NCBI GenBank assembly: GCA_963556145.1
Contig: OY744472.1
Span: 4,216,001 to 4,280,000 of the forward strand
Direction of reading: 5' to 3'
Length of the DNA stretch: 64,000 nt
Source of the DNA: Hygrocybe punicea
Lineage: Eukaryota > Basidiomycota > Agaricomycetes > Agaricales > Hygrophoraceae
Positions 57,259-64,000 of the stretch are shown piece by piece; within the stretch, counting starts at the first letter, position 1; each line of letters begins with the position of its first letter. The position numbers and the translations under genes are program-made. The notes beneath the pieces are model-generated. The model did no database searches, was not told the origin of the DNA, and was given only the letters and a program-made list of their open reading frames with translations.

Positions 57259-60200
57259 CCATCCATGCAAGAGACATCCCAACTAACGATAAGCGTCGGA
57301 AAATCGTTGTCAAATTGCAAGCTGGCAATATAACTCGTCAGACAGACGTTATCAAGGATGGCAGCGCGTCGCCGTCGTGGAACATGAAAATATATCTGTA
57401 CATCTTCCTTTTAGTTGTGGACACTGATAGATACCAATATTCGAGCCATTTCAGGAGCGCTCTCGAAGCTTCCACTATCATCTCATTTTCCCTCTATCGC
57501 TATCACACACTTTTACAGAATGAACTTTTATGCTGCTGCCGTATTCCGTTCCAAAACTTTCCGAGTGATAAAAAGGGTTTGTCTTTGATCATTTGTTTGC
57601 GCCGACTTTGAATTATTAATAAAATAACTCGTCGTTGTTGACCACAGAAATCACTCTGACTCCCGATTTCGGCACCGGTTTTCTCATCATTCATTATGAA
57701 AGAGACCTCAACTCAGCGATCGAGGTTGTATCGCCCGAGTCGGCGATCGTGGTGGGGTTAGGTACAACCATGTTGCTCGATACCAGATCTGCTGTCCCCG
57801 GTCTTGGGGTCAACTTACAGGCCAATGTGTCCGCCTTTGCGCCGATTCTACGATCGATCGGCCAATTTAAACCCATGTTCGATGAGCTGGCCAAGGCGAG
57901 TTATTCTGACGACGTTGCGGCTTCAGGGTCCTGACGTGCGACAAGATCCACCCATTTGCCAGCGCAGCTTGGGGCCTCTTGAATTTGGCTTATATAGTAG
58001 GTGATGGTGCGCCCGGAGTATTCCACATCTCTGACGATTCACAGGCTCTGAAGGAGCAAAATGACAAGGACCAGAGTATCGTCATGCTCTATCAAATAAT
58101 GATGCAGACATATGCGGCCGCATCCAAGGATGACGTTTTGAGACAGTATAAGGAATTCAAAGTGGTCTTCCATGCGATGTTGGGGCAAACGATGGAGTGC
58201 GCAGTGTTCATTTCCGAATATGCATCAAAACCGTATATGAGTAAGTTGGTTGGTTGTACTCTTGTGCATGCATGGTAGCGATGATCCTAATTCTGGTATG
58301 TAAGGGCGGTTTTTCACAATCGACATTCGAGAGAAAGTCGGCCGGTTCTGTCAGTTGTTTGCGAACCTCGAGAAGCAGTTTCACGACCGAATGGTGAGGG
58401 AGACGGCTGTCGTTTCATTAGGGACATATTCATCAGTACAGTTCATTGGTCAGTGTCCTCGGTACATTCTGTTCATACGCTCTCACGATCGAGATGTATG
58501 TTCCTTAGAGATGAAAGCTGCGCTGGCTGCGTTGAACATCCTTCCATCAGCACCACACCGTGATTCCTGCCTCGTTGGGACACGAGTAGAAATCATTGAG
58601 GAGATTTGGTCTTGGATTGGCAAGTGCGAACCAGGGGTCTTGTGGGTACACGGTCTTGCCGGATCTGGGAAAAGTGCCCTTGCAAGCACAATCGTCGATC
58701 AAGCCCGCGCAATGCCTGGTGATCATGGCCGCCTGGGTGCGTTCATTCGGTTCGACCGCAGCGGCGTCAACGATCAATCCCGTGTTGTGGCTACACTGGC
58801 ATCGAAGCTTGCGGCATTCGACGATCGCATTGGTCGTGCAATCACTGACGTAGTCAAGAAATGTCCAGACATCAATGAATGGCCGTTATCGGCGCAATTT
58901 ACGAAACTAGTTGTCAAAACCTTGCAGTCTGCCGAAGAACTGAGGAGCGAAGGCCCGATTATTGTGGTCATCGATGGCTTGGATGAATGTGGTATACCTG
59001 GGAAACGGGCGGACTTGCTGGACCTTTTCGCACAGGGGTTTGGGGAGAACCTGCCGATGATGAGATTGGTCATCATGAGTCGACCGGAGGAGGATATCCA
59101 GCAATCATTCAACACCGAAAGGAAACGACACATCGTTGCTCTGCCCTTAGCTGTCAGGTCTGAGTCTGGCAAACATGATATCCGACATTACTTCGATGAA
59201 AAATCCCGGGAAATCCAAAACAGCGAGTTTCAATGGATTTGGAGGCAAAGAGATGCGGCTGCCAAACTAACGAAACGTGCGAATGGTCATTTTATTTGGG
59301 CTGCGACAGCATATGAATACATCAAGGAGTATCCTGTGCGTCGACTGGAAGAAGTTTTAGCTGCCCGAGAATCGATTGGCTTATCCGCAGAAGGAGATCT
59401 CGACTCGCTGTATAACATTGCTCTCCGTTCTGCCGTTGGAGCACGAGGGGGTGACATTAAAGCTGATATGATCCCGTTGCTTGGGGCGGTTATTGTCGCG
59501 AAGGAGCCGCTTTCGCTAACCACACTAAACAATCTCACCTTTGGTTCTGGTGGAACAAAGTCGAGTATCATTCTTGAGAAGTTGGGTAGCGTTGCGAGTT
59601 TTGGAGAGGGTGAACCGGTCCGGCTTCTACACAAGTCATTCGATGATTTCCTCACCAATCAAAGAAGGTCTGGGGAATGGTATGTCAGCACAGATCAGGC
59701 CCATACAACGATGGCGACGCGCTGCCTCATTCTCGCCTCCGAATTCTTGGACGGGATGCAGCCCAGAATGGCGCCTATCGAGGCAAACAAGATTCCTGAC
59801 GACATCCTTTACGCATCCACGTTTTGGCCAGAGCATGTAATCAGCATGCCGGACGCAGACAAGAATATCGATATTCAATTGCGACACTTTTTCCAGAAAC
59901 ATTTTCTAAAATGGCTGGAAATCATTGCGGTATTGGGCAAAATCCCGGAGGTTGTCGTCGTATTGCAGCGACTTCTGGGATGGACGAACGTAAGTCTTTC
60001 GGCTTTGCAGCGAAACCGTGTGAACTTGTCTATTGCTAGGAGACTCGGTGTGATGAGAATGATCGAAAAATCCGGTACGGTGCCTACCAATTTGCCAGTC
60101 GATTCGCCAAGGACATCGAGGAAGACCGATCATTGATATACACCACGGCATTGACTTTTGCGCCTCAAAACAATGTCATCCGCCAAATTTATTGTCTCGG

Positions 60201-62034
60201 GCAAATGCCCAAAGTTGTCGGATCTGGCACAGATCGTTTATTGATTCTTTGCCCACACGATGATTATGTCTACTCTGTTGGATTCTCTCCCGACGGATCC
60301 AAATTTGTCTCTGGAACAGATAGCGGGGCAATACAACTATGGGATGCTACTACAGGAATGTCACTCTCCAAACCGCAACATCATGGTGACAGTGTCCCCT
60401 CTGTGGCATTCTCCCCTGATGGAACGAAAATTGTATCAGGGTCAGCCGATAAAACAGTACGAGTTTGGAGTGTAGCCACGGCTGAATTACTCCACGTCTT
60501 CCAAGGTCACGAAGATCCTGTTCGTTTTGTCGCATTTTCTCCCGATGGTTCGAAGATCGTCTCGGCATCTTTCGATTACACAATTCGACTGTGGGATGCC
60601 GCTTCTGGTGAATTATTATTACCACCTTTACACCATGACGGCATCATATATTCTGTTGCCTTTTCGCCCGATGGATCCAGAATCGTCTCAGGATCTCAAG
60701 ACAAGACAATACGGTTGTGGAATGCTGTTACAGGTGCCCTTCTTCTGCGAATCAATGGCGATGATGAAATCAATACCGTTGCATTCTCACCTGATGGATC
60801 CAAGATTGTTTCGGGTTCCTTTGATACAACGATTCGACTTTGGGATCCCACTACAGGTGCTTCCCTACTTGAGCCATTGCGATGTCATTCGGCATCCGTG
60901 TATTGTGTTACCTTCTCACCTAGTGGATCTGAAATTATCTCAGGAGCCGGTGACAGCACAATACGCGTGTCGCAATCCACAACAGGCGCATCCCTCATGG
61001 AACCATTTCATCACAATAACACAGTGGGGACTGTCGCAGTCTCCCGTGGTGGGTCTCGAATTGCCTCTGGATCCTTAGATGGGGCACTACGAGTCCGGGA
61101 TGCCACCTTATCCCTGCCGGAGCCTTTACAGGGCCACAACGGCATGGTAAACTCTGTCTCGTTTTCACCTGATGGAGCGACGCTCGTTTCGGGAGCCACC
61201 GACAAAACAATCCACATATGGGACACCAATACTGGTCTGTCCCGATTCGGGCCCATTCGCCATGACAGTGAAATCACCGCAGTCGCATTCTCCCTCGACG
61301 GATCCAAAATTGTCTTGGGATTTGTCGATTCCACACTACGAGTACGAAGTGCTGACACTGCTCACTTACTCCGCGATCCTATACGAGGCCATACCAAAGC
61401 CATACGTTGCATCAGATTCTCCATCGATGGATCGAACATCATTTCGGGATCTGATGACAAGACGATCCGACTATGGGATACTGCGTCGGGAGATTCGGTT
61501 TTGCATCCCTTCACAGGCCATGAAGGCTCTGTTCTCTGCATTGCAATATCGTCTGATGGGTCCAAACTAGTATCAGGATCGGCTGACACCATGGTACGGA
61601 TGTGGGAGGCCAATACAGGCGTCTCAATCCTTGAGCCATTGCAGGGGCACGAAGGACCGGTCACAGCTGTCGTTTTGTCACCAGATGGATCACAGATTAT
61701 TTCGGGATCCGATGACGCGACGATACGGATATGGGACAGTGGTACAGGGGCATCGCTCCTGGAGCCATTACGAGGTCACAAATACCCCGTCACTTATCTT
61801 GCATTCTACTCTGACTCTGCAAGATTGATATCGGCGTCTAACGACCGAACAGTACAACTATGGCCCCTTCTCTCCTGTGGCAATGCCTCAGACAGGCAAG
61901 TACCTGGTGATGACATTAGAGGATTTGCATTATTAATGGGCTTTCGACCAGGAAATATTCCACGACACCAAGAGACAGCCAAGTTATCACAAGGTTCCCA
62001 AGAGGCGTTATTCCGAAATCAGTTCATATTGTAG
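57259..62034 (+). CDS. STAND/NLR-type receptor: C2-like domain, NACHT NTPase, WD40 propeller (5' end incomplete)
   Basis: Exons 57259-57397, 57455-57576, 57648-57895, 57946-57996, 58045-58240, 58305-58448, 58509-59989 and 60040-62034 join in frame to 1457 residues. The first exon starts in mid-codon and the true start was not found. The N-terminus is C2-like (IVVKLQAGNITRQTDVIK, SPSWNMKIYLS, LQNELL). A helical linker common in fungal NLRs follows (DELAKIHPFASAAWG). The NACHT domain has Walker A GLAGSGKSA (58652-58678) and Walker B IVVIDGLDECG (58961-58993). At the C-terminus are about 13 WD40 repeats of ~43 residues (SPDGSKIVSGS-type, 60255-61870). The intron at 57896 uses GCGAGT (GC-AG). The architecture matches fungal NWD proteins linked to non-self recognition or regulated cell death. 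The effector role here is inferred, not shown. Confidence 0.85.
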
Positions 62035-62784
62035 GACAAGCTGTTTCTGTTGCTGGGATTCCAAGTTATTCAAGATTCGAACCACGCCGGTCTGGGCTCA
62101 TGACCATTGATATTACACCTCTGATTGCGTAAATGGTGACTTCCCATAAGCATTTTTATTTTTTATGTATTATTACAGTACTCTATTTTAGGATTGTACA
62201 AATGTTATCTGTTATCTGCAAGCTGCTGGGCATAGAATCTAATGTTCATGTGCTTGTGGCTAAATGTGTGAGTTGTAAATGACCACCTTGGACAAGTTTC
62301 AAGGCCTGTGATGTCAGTGAATATGACTCACTACAGGTAGGAGTTTTTTTATACATGTACCAATTTGGTGACCTCTCGGCTAGTCCTAATTGGGACTTCT
62401 CGCAGACCAGTTGTTCTGAGCTTGTTCCCAGGAGGAAATCTATCACATTTCTCTTATTGTTATCTTATTGTAGGTACAGTGTTCAATGGCTCCTTTGAAC
62501 ACTACCAGTCCTTTGAACACCGTGATAGAATTGATTCTGTACTGATTTCTACTGCTAAAAAGTGTTCTAATTCCTTCAGCGCATCATCTGAACCAAAAAA
62601 GACAAGCTTAGTTGGAGCTGCAACATTTGAGTTTGGAAACTTGGCACACTACCTAATTGGAAATGTACAGCCACCACGAATTTTCAGGGTTTCCAATACT
62701 AACTGACAACAGCTGTAACAGACTTCTTTGAAAATTGGTATGAGAGGCCTTTAAATATATCAGCAACTTTTGGTCTACTCAGAT
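62035..62784. other. Intergenic A/T-rich region after the receptor gene
   Basis: Includes TATTTTTTATGTATTATTAC-like sequence near 62157, which may serve as the receptor's polyadenylation region. A plus-strand frame (62365-62706) is open for 113 codons but starts in low-quality context and has no domain. The left target duplication of the next element (actcagat) is at 62777-62784. Confidence 0.4.
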
Positions 62785-63615
62785 TAGGGCTGAACACAGG
62801 TCTATCTGTGGGTGACCTGGACCTGTACCTGCAGGTATTCTAATCCCAGATATCCATACCTGGATCTACCAGGTATTTGGCACTCTGAGACCCAGACCTG
62901 TGGGTAAAACCCACAGGTAACCCACTGCTATTGTAGTGAGACAGGGCAGGCAGTGCAATATGAAGAGAGATGGAATGATAAGTGTCAGGTGCCTCATTAA
63001 GGTGCACATGCACCCTACATTGACAGCACAGATGTAAATTCATGTGTGGCATGCTCATGCAAGGTAAAATGCAACAGAAGATATAGCCAAACTGTGTCAC
63101 AGACACAGTTTGACTGGTCATTGCACCTGCAACTCAGAAGTGATCAGGGTGGATTGTTGGTTCTCTATAGATTTATTAGTCCTATGATGAAGAATATTGA
63201 GTGATTCAGTTGAATAAAAGAGCCAAAACACCTATCAGCCAGAGGGTGGGCACACCACTACTCTGGCTGGTTTTCTTACTCCAGAACCCATATGAATTGT
63301 TGTTGTTGCTGTGGTGGTGGTCATCATGGTTGTTGTCACTTCTATTGCTATAATATTATCAAGAAAGTATTGTGTCAGCTGGCTGAGTTTGAAGATGTTC
63401 AAACCTTTGCAAACTGACCTTGATTCACTAAATAGACTCTATATACAGTACATAATACAGATCCCAGGTACCTGTGGCATTCTAAATCCTAAACCTGGAT
63501 CTGCACAGGTATTGACCTGTGCTGATATCTCCCAATTTGTGACCTGACCTGTGGGTTTTCCCACGGATCAACCTGTAGGTAACCTGCAGGTGACCTGGAC
63601 CTGTGTTCAGCCTTA
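62785..63615. mobile_element. 831 bp non-autonomous hAT-type element
   Basis: The ends are TAGGGCTGAACACAGGTC and GTGTTCAGCCTTA, inverted with one mismatch in the terminal five bases. The exact 8 bp target duplication actcagat lies at 62777-62784 and 63616-63623. Subterminal sequence on both sides is rich in GACCTGTGG and ACCTGCAGGT words. No transposase domain; the interior is A/T-rich. Confidence 0.88.
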
Positions 63616-63696
63616 ACTCAGATTTTGTTCAAGATAATTGGCTACCTGTGGCATTTTAGATTAACTTTTTGGGTTTGAAGGAGCTATTGAATACTG

Positions 63697-63871
63697 TAGT
63701 GTTGCCTCAGCTCAAGCCGATGTTTTTCGAAAAATGGCTATAACATTGTAAGTAAAATAGGGATAATTAACAAAATATTTGAGACCCAAATATTTTGTTA
63801 ATTATCCCTATTTTACTTACAATGTTATAGCCAATTTGTCAAAAAACATCGGCTTGAGCTGAGGCAACACT
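63697..63871. mobile_element. 175 bp near-perfect palindromic MITE, hAT-type ends
   Basis: It begins TAGTGTTGCCTCAGCTCAAG and ends with the exact inverse. Arms of ~83 bp are almost perfectly complementary around a 6-base centre. Only 4 bases (actg) repeat on each side, so the 8 bp target duplication has decayed. As RNA it would form a very long hairpin. Confidence 0.85.
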
Positions 63872-63908
63872 AACTGTAGGCTTGTGAGCACAATCAATCA
63901 TTTGTGCA

Positions 63909-64000
63909 ATGGATGCCATTGACAACCCACTGCTCGAAATGAACTTGGAAACCATCAGAAACCTCTCTGGTGATGACCAGACAAGACTTTCTCATGGAAC
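63909..64000 (+). CDS. Start of an open frame running off the window
   Basis: The ATG at 63909 opens 30 codons (MDAIDNPLLEMNLETIRNLS...) without a stop before the window edge. The peptide is acidic and helical. Too short to assign, and it may be a fortuitous frame. Confidence 0.25.
   Translation, partial: MDAIDNPLLEMNLETIRNLSGDDQTRLSHG

Noticed and set aside
60133..60136. Frameshift between the NACHT part and the WD40 part of the receptor
   Set aside because: A GT-AG intron (59990-60039) joins the two frames and gives the expected connecting sequence, so the gene is continuous.

Overview
The window looks like a piece of an Agaricomycete (mushroom-forming basidiomycete) nuclear genome. The reasons are genes split by many 50-110 bp introns, a mobile-element load typical of that group (Ty3/gypsy, hAT, a Plavaka-type CACTA-like transposon), a C2-NACHT-WD40 STAND receptor, and strong CpG-to-TpG/CpA decay in repeats. 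I saw no rRNA, tRNA or CRISPR locus.

Layout. 1-24 kb is a nest of decayed elements: the right end of an hAT copy, a gag-like CCHC fragment, a broken Spt5-like (NGN/KOW) gene, two diverged copies of a dispersed repeat carrying a conserved 56-residue membrane ORF, an AT-rich block with an ~81 bp satellite, and a minus-strand Ty3/gypsy element. The gypsy element is cut by a 922 bp hAT element inside its reverse transcriptase and by a 316 bp foldback MITE near the pol end. Further right lie a 1.65 kb non-autonomous hAT element and a decayed hAT transposase gene. 24-35 kb holds host genes: a single-pass membrane protein (minus), divergent from glutamine-synthetase-like gene A (plus), then a 1384-residue 2-oxoglutarate/Fe(II) oxygenase-like protein and a small Cys-rich membrane or secreted protein. 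35.8-38.5 kb is a 2.67 kb element with nearly identical ~410 bp terminal inverted repeats.

39-46 kb holds a recyclin-1-like F-box/Sec10-like gene ending in a CaaX-type box, a kinase fragment, glutamine-synthetase-like gene B (inverted relative to A) and a DUF1275 membrane-protein gene. 48-54.4 kb is an apparently intact divergent gene pair: a Plavaka-type transposase (1301 residues, 9 exons) and a DUF6698-like protein (462 residues, 8 exons) whose start codons are 176 bp apart. A second DUF1275 paralogue follows at 55-56 kb, so the transposon sits between two tandem paralogues. 57.2-62.0 kb is the C2-NACHT-WD40 receptor, and 62.8-63.9 kb holds two more hAT-type non-autonomous elements.

How it fits together. 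The host genes are not an obvious pathway cluster. The visible theme is duplication (two GS-like and two DUF1275 genes) and repeated mobile-element insertion. Several gene models only join in frame through GC-AG introns, which recur in four gene families here. Exon joins given below were worked out by hand from reading frame and splice consensus, without transcript or database support.
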